In this document: positions 54,368 through 63,558 of the stretch, one piece after another
How the letters are laid out: each line of letters starts with the position of its first letter
Position numbering within the stretch: position 1 is the stretch's first letter
Origin: JAKZVK01 sp965248255
GTDB lineage: Bacteria; Acidobacteriota; Terriglobia; Bryobacterales; UBA6623
NCBI GenBank assembly: GCA_965248255.1
Contig: CBDFIW010000003.1
Location: 1,054,001 to 1,118,000 of the forward strand
Reading direction: 5' to 3'
DNA: 64,000 nt
The notes under the pieces: generated by a model
The model's database searches: none
Seen by the model: only the letters and a program-made list of their open reading frames with translations
Told to the model about the DNA's origin: nothing
Program-made: the position numbers and the translations under genes

Positions 54368-54633
54368 ATGTGGGTCACGAAACTTGTCGCGTCAGCACGC
54401 CAAGAGTTGAAGGGGCTATCAAAGGCCCGTAAGCAAGAAGCCTCCGAGATTGTTCGAGACTCGCCGAGAACCCATTCCCGCCTGACAGCAAGGCGCTTCG
54501 TGATTTCCGAGACTACTATCGGGTTCCCTTCGGTGGGCGCCGCTATCGGATCGTCTACCGCGTACTCGAACAGAGCCGAGTAGTACTCGTTACCCGCATT
54601 CGAAAACGAGCGGATGCATACGAGGGCCTGTGA
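54368..54633 (+). pseudogene. RelE/ParE-family toxin with a one-base frameshift
   Basis: The first part reads MWVTKLVASARQELKGLSKA, RKQEASEIVRD. Near 54465-54470 the frame shifts and the rest reads ENPFPPDSKALRDFRDYYRV, PFGGRRYRIVYRVLEQSRVV, LVTRIRKRADAYEGL and a stop at 54631-54633. The two parts together are a typical ~88-residue RelE-like toxin (LRxxxxYYRVxxGxxRxxY). One base appears to be missing, so the toxin is probably dead. Confidence 0.8.
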
Positions 54634-54759
54634 TGCGGGGAGGTGGAAGCTCTCCCTAACCGGGACGAGCCGGAACCGAAAGGGGACCTGTGGGCAAGAG
54701 TGGGTTCCGTATTTCGGCGCGCTTAACCCCACCCTCACGGGCGGGGCTCTGATTCCCCT

Positions 54760-56466
54760 CCAGGGGTTCGTGCTAATTTTGGTAGGGATTTAACTACTTA
54801 GCCCAGATTTCCATTGTCACGTTTCTTTCGCTAACCTTTCGAGCACCTTCGACGCCTTTATTTATACAGGTTTGAAAGCACTCAAGGCGCTGAGGAGATC
54901 AACACCCCATGGGTGAAAAAGAAAACAAGCCGTTCCAGCTAACTTCAACGGCTTATTGAAAGTCGATTTCCAAAGATCACGTGTCACCTCTGATGGCGGG
55001 CTGATCCTGGTTCGGGAGTTGGACGAGCGGCTCGGTCTCGGCCAGCTGATCGACGAGCATCTGACGGATTCGCGTCAAGGCTCGAACAAGAAGTTCCCGC
55101 TGGCCGATCTGCTGCGGCAGTCGGTCTACTCTCGGCTGGCAGGCTACGAGGACGTCAACGACGCCGTCCGCGTAGCGGCTGACCCCACCTTTCGCTTGCT
55201 CGGCTCGCAGAAGAACTGGGATCGCGGCGGGGCGCTCACCTCGCGGCTACAGAGCTTCGAGACAGGGCTGCTCGCGAGTGAGGAGAATCTGCTTGGGTTG
55301 ATGACGGTGAACCGCGAGTTGGTCGCGCAGGCCGAGACGACAGACGACTGCGCGCGCGTTGTGCTGGACATGGACTCGACCGCGAGCCCGGTTCACGGAC
55401 AGCAGGAAGGCAGCGCCTACAACGGTCATTTCGAGTCCGTCTGCTACCACCCGCTGTTGCTGTTCAACCAGCACGGCGATTGTCTGGCCGCCAAGCTGCG
55501 TCCCGGCAATGTGCACAGCGCTGAGGACTGGGACGAGTTGCTGCTGCCGGAGATCGAGCGCCAACAGGCTGCGGGCAAACAGGTCACCTTCCGGGGCGAT
55601 GCGGCCTTTGCTAAGCCGGAGATTTATGAGTCTTCGGAGGAACGCGGAGTGCAGTACGCCATTCGCATTCCGGCCAACAAGAGCTTGGAGCTGGAGATCG
55701 AAGACATCTTGTTTCGCCCGCCGGGAAGGCCCTCTCGGAAGCCCCTGGTGCGCTACAAGAGTTTTCGCTATCAGGCGGAGAGTTGGTCGCAGGCGAGGCG
55801 GATCGTCGCCCAGGTCGAACATCACCAGGGCGAGCTGTTCCCGCGGGTCGGATTCATCGTGACGAGCCTGCGCTTGCCAAGCCGCTCGGTGGTGCGCTTC
55901 TACAACAAGCGCGGCACGGCCGAGCAGTGGATCAAGGAAGGCAAACAGGCCACGCACTGGACGCGGCTGTCGTGCCATCGCTTCCGGGTCAACGAAGTGC
56001 GACTGCAACTCAGCGTGCTGGCCTATAACCTGGGCAACTTGTGGCGGCGGCTGGGGCTGCCGCACAGGATCAAGAGCTGGTCGCTGACGAGCTTGCAGCA
56101 GCGGCTAATGAAGACCGGCGGCCGTCTGGTCAAACATGCCCGCTACTACTGGTTGCTGTTGGCCCAGGGACATCTGAACCGGCGGCTGTTCGGTGACATG
56201 CTGAGCAGGATCTGGGCGCTGCCGCTGCCGAGCGGGTAGCGTTGGCCGGGCGAGGATCAACAGTTTTCGGCTCCAAAAAGGTTTCGCAGGCAGTAGTGTC
56301 GGCCGGAGCGCCGTTCAGCCCGCTCAATCAACGTCTGTGAGCGGATGGACGAGCCCTGGCGCCTACCGGCGGAGGTGATGTGCAGGGTTCAGCGCGAAAA
56401 GACGCGGCATTCGGGCCGGCGCGCGTGTATACTGTTGCCGTACCAGGGCCAAAATGAAAATCCTGG
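54760..56466 (+). mobile_element. IS1380-like element, approximate bounds
   Basis: Surrounds the transposase at 54956. CCAGGGGTTCGTGCTAATTT at 54760 and CCAGGATTTTCATTTTGG read inward from 56466 on the other strand look like poorly matched terminal repeats. No matching target duplication was found, so the ends are uncertain. Confidence 0.45.
54956..56239 (+). CDS. IS1380-family transposase with N-terminal frameshift
   Basis: 427 residues from TTG 54956. Hallmarks: VTSDGGLILVRELDERLGLG, then DLLRQSVYSRLAGYEDVNDA, DMDSTASPVHGQQEG with the first Asp, RGDAAFAKPE, and YNKRGTAEQWIKEGK near the last catalytic Glu. The likely true start is ATG 54909 (MGEKENKPFQL), but the frame stops at 54958-54960. 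Losing one base near 54940 separates it from NFNGLLKVDFQRSRV. It is either inactive or rescued by the TTG. Confidence 0.85.
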   Translation: MKVDFQRSRVTSDGGLILVRELDERLGLGQLIDEHLTDSRQGSNKKFPLADLLRQSVYSRLAGYEDVNDAVRVAADPTFRLLGSQKNWDRGGALTSRLQSFETGLLASEENLLGLMTVNRELVAQAETTDDCARVVLDMDSTASPVHGQQEGSAYNGHFESVCYHPLLLFNQHGDCLAAKLRPGNVHSAEDWDELLLPEIERQQAAGKQVTFRGDAAFAKPEIYESSEERGVQYAIRIPANKSLELEIEDILFRPPGRPSRKPLVRYKSFRYQAESWSQARRIVAQVEHHQGELFPRVGFIVTSLRLPSRSVVRFYNKRGTAEQWIKEGKQATHWTRLSCHRFRVNEVRLQLSVLAYNLGNLWRRLGLPHRIKSWSLTSLQQRLMKTGGRLVKHARYYWLLLAQGHLNRRLFGDMLSRIWALPLPSG

Positions 56467-56495
56467 ATAACAACTCTTGTCCTGGGTCAGTTCCG

Positions 56496-56542
56496 TTGGC
56501 CGCTTTTGAAGTGACCCTCATTGGCCGGTTTTGAGGTGACCC
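56496..56542 (+). repeat. IS21-type terminal repeat pair (remnant end)
   Basis: Two 22-base direct repeats starting 25 bases apart: TTGGCCGCTTTTGAAGTGAC and TTGGCCGGTTTTGAGGTGAC, each followed by CC. Multiple direct repeats of this kind mark IS21-family ends, but no istA/istB is present. The remainder of 56240-56671 holds the IS1380-like end and no gene. Confidence 0.5.
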
Positions 56543-56671
56543 CCGAGGCCCGTCACTCCAGAGGGCAGGGCTAAAGGGAGCCCGGCTAAGACAACCCGCG
56601 CCAAAGGCGAGAGGGAGAGGAGACAGTCACATCGGATATTGGCATCACAGGCGGACAAGGAGGGTTACGGC

Positions 56672-59671
56672 GTGAGCGCGGAAGACTACAAAACTCTGGT
56701 CGAGTACCGAGACGGGTTCCCCGAGAAGATCCTGGAAGAGGAGCGTCTTCGCTCGGACTCTCCGTTGCAACAGACCTTCGATGAGACGCTCGAGCCGTTC
56801 GACATCGGTGACCTCACGGTCAACGAAACCGTCGTCATCCTGGCCCGCGGAACGATGTCGATGGAGACGCTGCCGGCGGACAATTCGCTCCGCATCGTCT
56901 TCGATGGCGCCGGCGCCCAGATGACCTTCGACGCCCCCGATGCGCCAGCGGCAGTCATGTACGACATGACCACGCAGATCTCGATCGATGGCGAGGTCCA
57001 GTCGGCGGAGTCAGGCGATCTGCTCGTGGTGGGCCTTGCAACCGGCACCGCAGTCGTCGCATCGGAGGCCGTCGATCACCCGCTCGAGGACGATGTCTTC
57101 GTCGGCGAGGTGTTCGGGAGCAAACTCCACGAGCTGTACGCCGATGGCACGTTGCCAGTCGGTCCGGAGACGAGCGAGGACGAGAACTTCGGGATCTTCG
57201 TCGCCGACCTTTCGGTCGAGATCGAGAACGACGTCGGCACGGGCGGGAATCCGTTCCGGCAGCTCCGGGCTCAGGTCACGGCCGCCGATCGGCTGCGCGT
57301 CGACTTTCCCATCGATCTGCGGTGGAGCAGCATCGCGGCCACGAATCCCGCAGACAAAGGGAGCTTCGAGCCTTCGATCGCGCTGCGCGCCGTCATCCAG
57401 TATCACTTCGACCTCGACCGCCAGTTGGACAACTCACCCGCAGCCGTGTCGGTCTCGATCCGACCAGAAGACACGGTGATTGCGACAGTCGAGGTATACG
57501 AAGGAGAGGACACGGCGGCCCTTCCCGAGGTGGCCGACGTCATCGACCAGATTCTCCAGGAACAGGCCGACGAACTCGGAAACGAGCTGGACGATTCGCT
57601 CGATCCCGTCGCCGCGCTCACACTCGACGAGATCAACCAGACCGTGGCCGAGAGGTTGCAGGAGCGCCTGGCCGAGAACGATCAGGTACTGCCCTTCTGG
57701 CAGCGCGAGCAGGACGACGAAGTCTCCGACGCCACTCCTCGGGTACTCGAGTCGTCGCTGGTGATCGGCATCAATGCCGAGCCGGGCGCCGATCCAGACG
57801 ATCTCGAGAGCTTCCTCCCCGACGGCGAGGACTTCGCCACGCTCATACGCGGCGACCAGTTCCTCAAGCAGCTCGACGAGTTCCTGCACACTCCCGACAC
57901 CCAGGCTGATTTCGTCGGGTCGTGTCGGGTCGCCGGAGCAGACCAGACCGGCACCGAACTGGTGGTGGATGGGTTCGACGAAGGCGTCTCGACCCTCTTG
58001 GCGGGAACACGGCTCCGTGTGGAAGGAGTGTCGCCGACCCTGGTGCTCGACGAAGCCGTCGACATCACCGACGGCTCCGCGACGCTCAACCTCAACTCGT
58101 CCATCGATGACGCCCCAGCCGACAATGCTCCGGTCGAGTTCCTGCCTGCGTTCGTTGCCTTCGAAGCCGCCGAAGGGAACGAGCTCCCCATCCACGGTCT
58201 CGTCCGCGACTCGGGAACGATCCAGAGTGGCACCCGACTCAGCCTCGAGGATGTTCCGGGCGATTTCACCCTGCTGGTCGACGCCGAGATCGAGGATGGC
58301 GGGGCGACGCTGCGGCTGGACCGGGAGTTCGACGATGGTATCCCATTCGGGGCCCGCGTCTCATGGATCACCGGTCTGGGCGTGCCCGGCGTGCGGTTCG
58401 ATGCCGGCGGCAACGACCGCGAGGTCGAGATCCGAGAGCTGACACCGTCACTGCACGATGGTCACGTTGAACTGAACGGCCCGATCACAGTGCATCGGCC
58501 AGAGGCAGTCGTAATTAAGGAGATCGACGGCTCAGTCACCATCAAGATGCGTTTGCTGTGGGAAGACCGAATCCTCGCGACCGGGCGAGTCGATGGAGCC
58601 GACCAGCAGGGCAGCCAGCTCGATGTTCATCTGCTCGAGGGGATCGACTCGATTCCGGCCGGCACCCTGCTCGAAATCGAGGGTGTGCCCGGCACCGCTA
58701 CACTCGCCGAGAGTGCCGCCGTCGCCGATGGTCGGGCCACGGTTGTGCTCACCGGCGATGTCAACGGCTTTCCGGCCGACCAGGCGCTCGTCAACTTCAT
58801 ATCGGCGGCGGACCCCGACCTCGGAACCGAACTGGTGGAGGACCTTGATGTCGAACTCGGCGCCGATGGTCTCGGTCAGAACATCATCGACGCGATCATC
58901 GGCGCCGTGCTCGGTGTGTTCCTGACGATCTTCACCGCCGGAGGTTTCATCGGCGCTCTGATCTTCGTGATCTCGCTCTTCCTGAGAGAAGTGATCGAGA
59001 AGGTGGCGGGAGGGCAGGCCGCAGACGCAATCGGGTCGGCCGTGAGCCCGCCGGTGCCGAGCAGCCTGAGCGACATCAAGGTCGGGATCGACTCGCGGTT
59101 CAACAATCCGATCCTCATCTCGCCCGATGGCGTCGTCATGGCCGGAAGCGCGACACCCATGAGCGAGTTCCGCAGCCTCGACGACAGTCAGGCCACCACG
59201 GGCGGTCCGTACCTGGCCACAGCGGGCATGAGTCTCGACTTCGTCGGAGGACTGATCGCAGCGGAAACCGACTACGACTGGACAACCGGCGACGGCGCCG
59301 AGCTGACCGGCCGGACGCCCACGCACGCCTATGCCCGCCGGGCGTATCGCGTTGCCGCATTGACCACCGTCAATCGCCAGTTCGGTCCGATGATCGAAGT
59401 ACGTAACCGCAGCCTGGGGCTTGTGCGGGTGCAGAACACCCAGCCGGTGATCACCACGGTCAATGAGATCGAGAGCCTCGAAGGGCATGAACTGGAGCTG
59501 ACTGCCGAGTTTGCCGATACGGGATGGCCGATGGCCATCGCGCCTACGTGCTCTTCGGCGACGGGAGCGCCCCCGTTCTCTGCGAGGTGGTCGAGTCGAA
59601 CGAGCCTCCCTTGGGTACCGGCACCGCAAGCGCGACCCACACGTACTGTGACGACGGTGTCTACGAGGTGA
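56672..59671 (+). CDS. Large acidic repeat protein, N-terminal part of a frameshifted gene
   Basis: Starts at GTG 56672, eight bases behind AAGGAGGG, better than TTG 56639. 999 residues, very rich in Asp/Glu. A beta-rich N-terminal region to about 400 is followed by three similar ~70-residue modules (DNA about 57920-58140, 58170-58370, 58570-58805) of the form GTELVVDGFDEG, AGTRLRVEGV, DITDGSATLNL, PADNAPVEF. A hydrophobic stretch near residues 735-775 (IIDAIIGAVLGVFLTIFTAG) could span a membrane twice. The true frame leaves at about 59530 into the next entry. Function unknown; no signal peptide is visible. Confidence 0.65.
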   Translation: MSAEDYKTLVEYRDGFPEKILEEERLRSDSPLQQTFDETLEPFDIGDLTVNETVVILARGTMSMETLPADNSLRIVFDGAGAQMTFDAPDAPAAVMYDMTTQISIDGEVQSAESGDLLVVGLATGTAVVASEAVDHPLEDDVFVGEVFGSKLHELYADGTLPVGPETSEDENFGIFVADLSVEIENDVGTGGNPFRQLRAQVTAADRLRVDFPIDLRWSSIAATNPADKGSFEPSIALRAVIQYHFDLDRQLDNSPAAVSVSIRPEDTVIATVEVYEGEDTAALPEVADVIDQILQEQADELGNELDDSLDPVAALTLDEINQTVAERLQERLAENDQVLPFWQREQDDEVSDATPRVLESSLVIGINAEPGADPDDLESFLPDGEDFATLIRGDQFLKQLDEFLHTPDTQADFVGSCRVAGADQTGTELVVDGFDEGVSTLLAGTRLRVEGVSPTLVLDEAVDITDGSATLNLNSSIDDAPADNAPVEFLPAFVAFEAAEGNELPIHGLVRDSGTIQSGTRLSLEDVPGDFTLLVDAEIEDGGATLRLDREFDDGIPFGARVSWITGLGVPGVRFDAGGNDREVEIRELTPSLHDGHVELNGPITVHRPEAVVIKEIDGSVTIKMRLLWEDRILATGRVDGADQQGSQLDVHLLEGIDSIPAGTLLEIEGVPGTATLAESAAVADGRATVVLTGDVNGFPADQALVNFISAADPDLGTELVEDLDVELGADGLGQNIIDAIIGAVLGVFLTIFTAGGFIGALIFVISLFLREVIEKVAGGQAADAIGSAVSPPVPSSLSDIKVGIDSRFNNPILISPDGVVMAGSATPMSEFRSLDDSQATTGGPYLATAGMSLDFVGGLIAAETDYDWTTGDGAELTGRTPTHAYARRAYRVAALTTVNRQFGPMIEVRNRSLGLVRVQNTQPVITTVNEIESLEGHELELTAEFADTGWPMAIAPTCSSATGAPPFSARWSSRTSLPWVPAPQARPTRTVTTVSTR

Positions 59672-61014
59672 CGATCAAGGTGATCGATGAGCACGGCGGG
59701 GCAGCGACCGCGACCACGACCGCAACCATCGGCAATGTTCCACCGGTGGTCGATGCCGGCCCTGACGTGTATGCGCACCCGTGTGTGCCAACACGTCTCG
59801 TCGGTCAGTTCGAGGATGTCGGATGGTGCGATACCCATACCGGTGTTTGGGACTTCGGCGACTGCTCACCACCCGCGGCGGCAACGATCAATGAGACGAA
59901 TGAAGCCCCTGCCGCCCGGGGCACCGCAACCGCGACTCGGCGCTGCACGACGTGTGGGGCGTACGTAGCCGAGCTGACGATCACCGACGACGACGGTGCT
60001 GCGACGACCGACTCGAGGATCGTCCGCGTCGTCGATCTCCACAATGGCAGTTTCGAGTCGGGCTTCTGGGTGGGAGCGCTGGGCCAGGTGGGCAATTCCT
60101 GGACTCCCTACGTCACAGACGCTGGCTCGACGGCGGCGGCCGTGCGTGAGGTCTTCTTCTGTGAGGAATGCATCGTCTTCGACGGCCAACGGTCCCAGGG
60201 CGTTCGGACCAGCCCTGTGCCGGTGGGTGCGGCAGGGATCTTTCAGCAAGTTGGGGCGAACGTCGGATGGGACTACGAATTCTCCGCCCATGTGCATGCG
60301 GGGTTCGGGCAGGCCGACTTCCGCATCGGCGTCGACCCGACCGGCGGTACGGATCCGAGTTCGGAAGCCATCGTCTGGACCTCGCGGTCGGCTACCGACC
60401 GTTGGCAGCCACTCGCCACCCGGGCCGATGCCATGGCCACCCTCGTGACCGTGTTCGTCGAAGCCCGCGACCAAAGCTCGGAGCGTGTGTACATCGATGC
60501 CGTGGCAATGCATGTCTTCCCTTGTCCCGTCGACGAGCCGGCCGAGCCGTGTGACGACGAGCACGAGACACCCGAACACACCTGTGTCGACTTCACGACG
60601 ATCGATCCCAGCGAGATCGTCGGTGGTGACAACTCGATCGAAGGAATGCGATTCGTGACACTCGACGGCTCTCCGCTCAGCTTCGTACAGTTCGGCCCGC
60701 CCGTAGGTACGCCGAAGCTTGCGATCCCCGAGCCCGCCGGGCTGCGGATCGAGTTCGTCGAGCCCGTCGATTCCGTACTGGCCACGGTTGCGACCGCCGA
60801 CGATCCGGTTTCTCTGGCTGCTTTCGCGTCCGACGGCACGCTGCTGGCGAGCACCATTGGCGACGGGGCGCCCGGCCAACCACACGATGTGGCCGTGGAT
60901 GCAGATGCGATCGTGGCGGTGACGCTGACCGGCGGAACCCGCCCCACGGTCCACCGGGTTTGTGTGGGAAATGGCGACGCTGAACGTCCACCTCCGGCGA
61001 AGGCATGCTACTGA
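59524..61014 (+). CDS. PKD-domain C-terminal part of the same frameshifted protein
   Basis: The upstream frame ends its PKD-like segment at ELTAEFADTGW, and this frame continues DGHRAYVLFGDGSAPVLCEV, a PKD repeat core (xxxxFGDGS). One missing base near 59530 (TGGCC-GATGG) explains the break; joined, the protein would have about 1,447 residues. A second PKD repeat follows (VWDFGDCSPP), then a carbohydrate-binding-like beta domain (NGSFESGFWVGALGQVGNSW) and a Cys-containing tail. A surface or secreted protein is likely. Confidence 0.65.
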   Translation: MADGHRAYVLFGDGSAPVLCEVVESNEPPLGTGTASATHTYCDDGVYEVTIKVIDEHGGAATATTTATIGNVPPVVDAGPDVYAHPCVPTRLVGQFEDVGWCDTHTGVWDFGDCSPPAAATINETNEAPAARGTATATRRCTTCGAYVAELTITDDDGAATTDSRIVRVVDLHNGSFESGFWVGALGQVGNSWTPYVTDAGSTAAAVREVFFCEECIVFDGQRSQGVRTSPVPVGAAGIFQQVGANVGWDYEFSAHVHAGFGQADFRIGVDPTGGTDPSSEAIVWTSRSATDRWQPLATRADAMATLVTVFVEARDQSSERVYIDAVAMHVFPCPVDEPAEPCDDEHETPEHTCVDFTTIDPSEIVGGDNSIEGMRFVTLDGSPLSFVQFGPPVGTPKLAIPEPAGLRIEFVEPVDSVLATVATADDPVSLAAFASDGTLLASTIGDGAPGQPHDVAVDADAIVAVTLTGGTRPTVHRVCVGNGDAERPPPAKACY

Positions 61015-61191
61015 TCTCGCGCACGGGACGTCGAGTATTGGCGGTCGCTGTCGGGTGGGGCGTACGGAGGGGCGACGGCGGGTCGAGTAATGGGAATTCC
61101 GTCTTAGTACTAATGCCTTCGCACGTCTGCCCCCTTGCTTTGTCCCGGGGTAGAGACGCTTCGGTCAGCCGATCGTCGTATCTTTGACGCT

Positions 61192-63327
61192 ATGGAACAC
61201 GAACACACTAACGCCCTGATTCACGAGACCAGCCCCTACCTTCTCCAACACGCTCACAATCCGGTCAATTGGCACGCCTGGGGTGAGGAAGCGCTCGGGC
61301 GAGCGAAGGAAGAGAACAAGGTCATCTTCCTGAGCATCGGTTACGCCGCTTGCCACTGGTGCCACGTCATGGAGCACGAGAGCTTCGAGGACCAGGAAGT
61401 CGCCGAGGTCCTCAACCGCGACTTCATCTCGATCAAGGTCGATCGAGAGGAACGGCCCGACCTCGACGAAATCTACATGAGCGCCACCATGCTCTACTCG
61501 GGCGGCCAAGGCGGGTGGCCGATGAGCGTGTTTCTATCGCCAGACCTCAAGCCGATCTTCGCCGGTACTTATTTCCCCAAGGAGAATGCGTACGGCCGTC
61601 CGGGCTTCAAGACACTGCTGGGCCACATCCAACAGGTTTGGACGGAGAAGGGCGAAGCACTGACCGGCGATGCGGACAAGGTTGTCGATGCGGTCCGGCA
61701 GATGCACGTAAGCACGGAGTCGAGCGAGGTCCCGTCGCGCGAGGCCGTCACCGACGGTGCTGACCAGATTCGAGCCGCTTATGACCATCAGCTAGGCGGC
61801 GTCTCGGGTGGTGGTACGAACAAGTTCCCGCCCAGCCAGTCGATGGACCTGCTGCTGCGGGAGTATGCACGGACCAGCCACCACGCCTATCTAGGCGACG
61901 TCGAGCTGACGCTCGAACGAATGGGCAACGGCGGCATCTACGATCATCTCGGCGGCGGCATCGCCCGCTACTCGACCGACGTTCGCTGGCTCGTCCCCCA
62001 CTTCGAAAAAATGCTCTACGACCAGGGGCTGGTGAGCTCGATCTATCTCGACGGGATGCAGGCGACCGAACGGCCGGAATTGAAAGCCCTGTGCGAGGAG
62101 AAGGCCCGCGGCATCTTCGAGTACGTGCTGCGCGACTTGTGCAGCCCGGATGGCGCGTTCTACTCGAGCGAGGACGCAGACAGCGAAGGCCTCGAAGGCA
62201 AGTTCTTTATCTGGACGCTGGAGGAGATCAAACAGGTTCTAGGTGATGAAGCCGGGCGCCTGTTCGCGTCGCACTATGGCGTGACGGAAGTCGGCAACTG
62301 GAACCATCCGGGCGACGCGCACGTGCCCCGAGGGCCGAAGAACATCCTGCATGTGAGCCGCCCTAGCGAGGTGATCGCGAAACTGGAAAAGGTTGACGCA
62401 AAGGAGGTCGAACGAATCATCGCCGAAGGGAGGCGCAAGCTCTTCGACGTGCGCGAGAGGCGCATCCGTCCCGGGCTCGACGACAAGGTCCTCGCCGGCT
62501 GGAACGGGTTGATGATCACCGCCCTAGCCAAGGGCGCAGCAGTGCTGGACGAGCCAGGCTACGGCGCGGCGGCGGCGAAGGCGGCGGAGTTCATCTTGAC
62601 CCAGATGCGCGAGGACTCACGGCTGCTCGCCACCTACGGCAAAGGCCGCGCCCGCCTCAAGGCCTATCTCACCGACTACGCCTTCCTGATCGAGGGTGTG
62701 CTGGGTCTCTACGAGTGGAGCGGCGATCTGCGCTGGCTCGACGCGGCCGAACAACTGACCGAAACAGCCATTGCGTTCTATTGGGACCAAGAGGGTGGCG
62801 GGTTCTTCTTCACCGCGTCGGACCACGAAGCGCTGCTGGTCCGCAGCAAGACGGCCAACGACGGCGCCATCCCGTCGGGCAACTCGGTGATGCTGATGAA
62901 CCTTCAGCGGCTCGCCATCTTGCTAGACCGAGGGGACTTGCGCGAGAAAGCAAAGACAATCATCGAAGTCTTCGCTGCCGGTACGCGGCGCTCGCCGTTC
63001 CAACACGAACGCTTCTTGTGCGGCATCGAAGCTTGGCACGAAGGCTTTGAGGAGATCGCCGTCGTCGGCGCCGCCGATGCGCCCGAGACGCAGAACCTGC
63101 TCCGCGCGGTGTACAGCCCCTATCTGCCCAACAAAGTCGTCGCGCGCCTCGACCCTGCCGACCACGAGACGCCCGGTCGCATCCCCCTCCTTGCCCAGAA
63201 GACGATGATCGACGGCAAGCCCGCGGCCTACGTTTGCCGTGATTTCGCATGCAGGCAACCGACGACGGATCCCGAAGAACTCACCGCGCAGTTGCAGGGG
63301 AGGCAAGCGAGCCCCGAACGCCAGTGA
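61192..63327 (+). CDS. YyaL/SSP411-type thioredoxin-domain protein (DUF255)
   Basis: 711 residues from ATG 61192 (MEHEHTNALIHETSPYLLQH); the frame upstream to 61135 has no support. The first ~160 residues are the DUF255 thioredoxin-like domain, with HNPVNWHAWGEEAL and CHWCHVMEHESFED carrying the CxxC. An (alpha/alpha)6-barrel resembling N-acylglucosamine 2-epimerase follows: GGIYDHLGGGIARYSTD, HFEKMLYDQ, FYSSEDADSEGLEGKF, LAGWNGLMI. The cytoplasmic role is unknown, although the family is widely conserved. Confidence 0.92.
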   Translation: MEHEHTNALIHETSPYLLQHAHNPVNWHAWGEEALGRAKEENKVIFLSIGYAACHWCHVMEHESFEDQEVAEVLNRDFISIKVDREERPDLDEIYMSATMLYSGGQGGWPMSVFLSPDLKPIFAGTYFPKENAYGRPGFKTLLGHIQQVWTEKGEALTGDADKVVDAVRQMHVSTESSEVPSREAVTDGADQIRAAYDHQLGGVSGGGTNKFPPSQSMDLLLREYARTSHHAYLGDVELTLERMGNGGIYDHLGGGIARYSTDVRWLVPHFEKMLYDQGLVSSIYLDGMQATERPELKALCEEKARGIFEYVLRDLCSPDGAFYSSEDADSEGLEGKFFIWTLEEIKQVLGDEAGRLFASHYGVTEVGNWNHPGDAHVPRGPKNILHVSRPSEVIAKLEKVDAKEVERIIAEGRRKLFDVRERRIRPGLDDKVLAGWNGLMITALAKGAAVLDEPGYGAAAAKAAEFILTQMREDSRLLATYGKGRARLKAYLTDYAFLIEGVLGLYEWSGDLRWLDAAEQLTETAIAFYWDQEGGGFFFTASDHEALLVRSKTANDGAIPSGNSVMLMNLQRLAILLDRGDLREKAKTIIEVFAAGTRRSPFQHERFLCGIEAWHEGFEEIAVVGAADAPETQNLLRAVYSPYLPNKVVARLDPADHETPGRIPLLAQKTMIDGKPAAYVCRDFACRQPTTDPEELTAQLQGRQASPERQ

Positions 63328-63558
63328 GGTATAAACCCGCACCCGGTGGCACAGAGCTTAGTGCACGGATGGGGGGTTTGATGCACGGATGGGGAATCGA
63401 ACCCGTCACTGGCGTTCCGGGCTCGGTTTCTCGGGTGCGGCTGGCCGGTCTGAGGTCGCAGACTTCGCGAGCAACTGGGACATCGTACTTCACCCGGTAG
63501 TCACGTTGCGTCGAATACGGAGCCAGCCCATACTAGGGATGTCGACGGCGAGGGAGTG

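Noticed and set aside
59866..60954. 362-codon minus-strand open frame
   Set aside because: Shadow of the acidic PKD gene; its composition simply mirrors the Asp/Glu-rich codons.
63383..63405. tRNA T-arm-like sequence on the minus strand (GGGTTCGATTCC)
   Set aside because: The stem does not pair over five bases and no anticodon or D arm follows, so there is no tRNA gene here.
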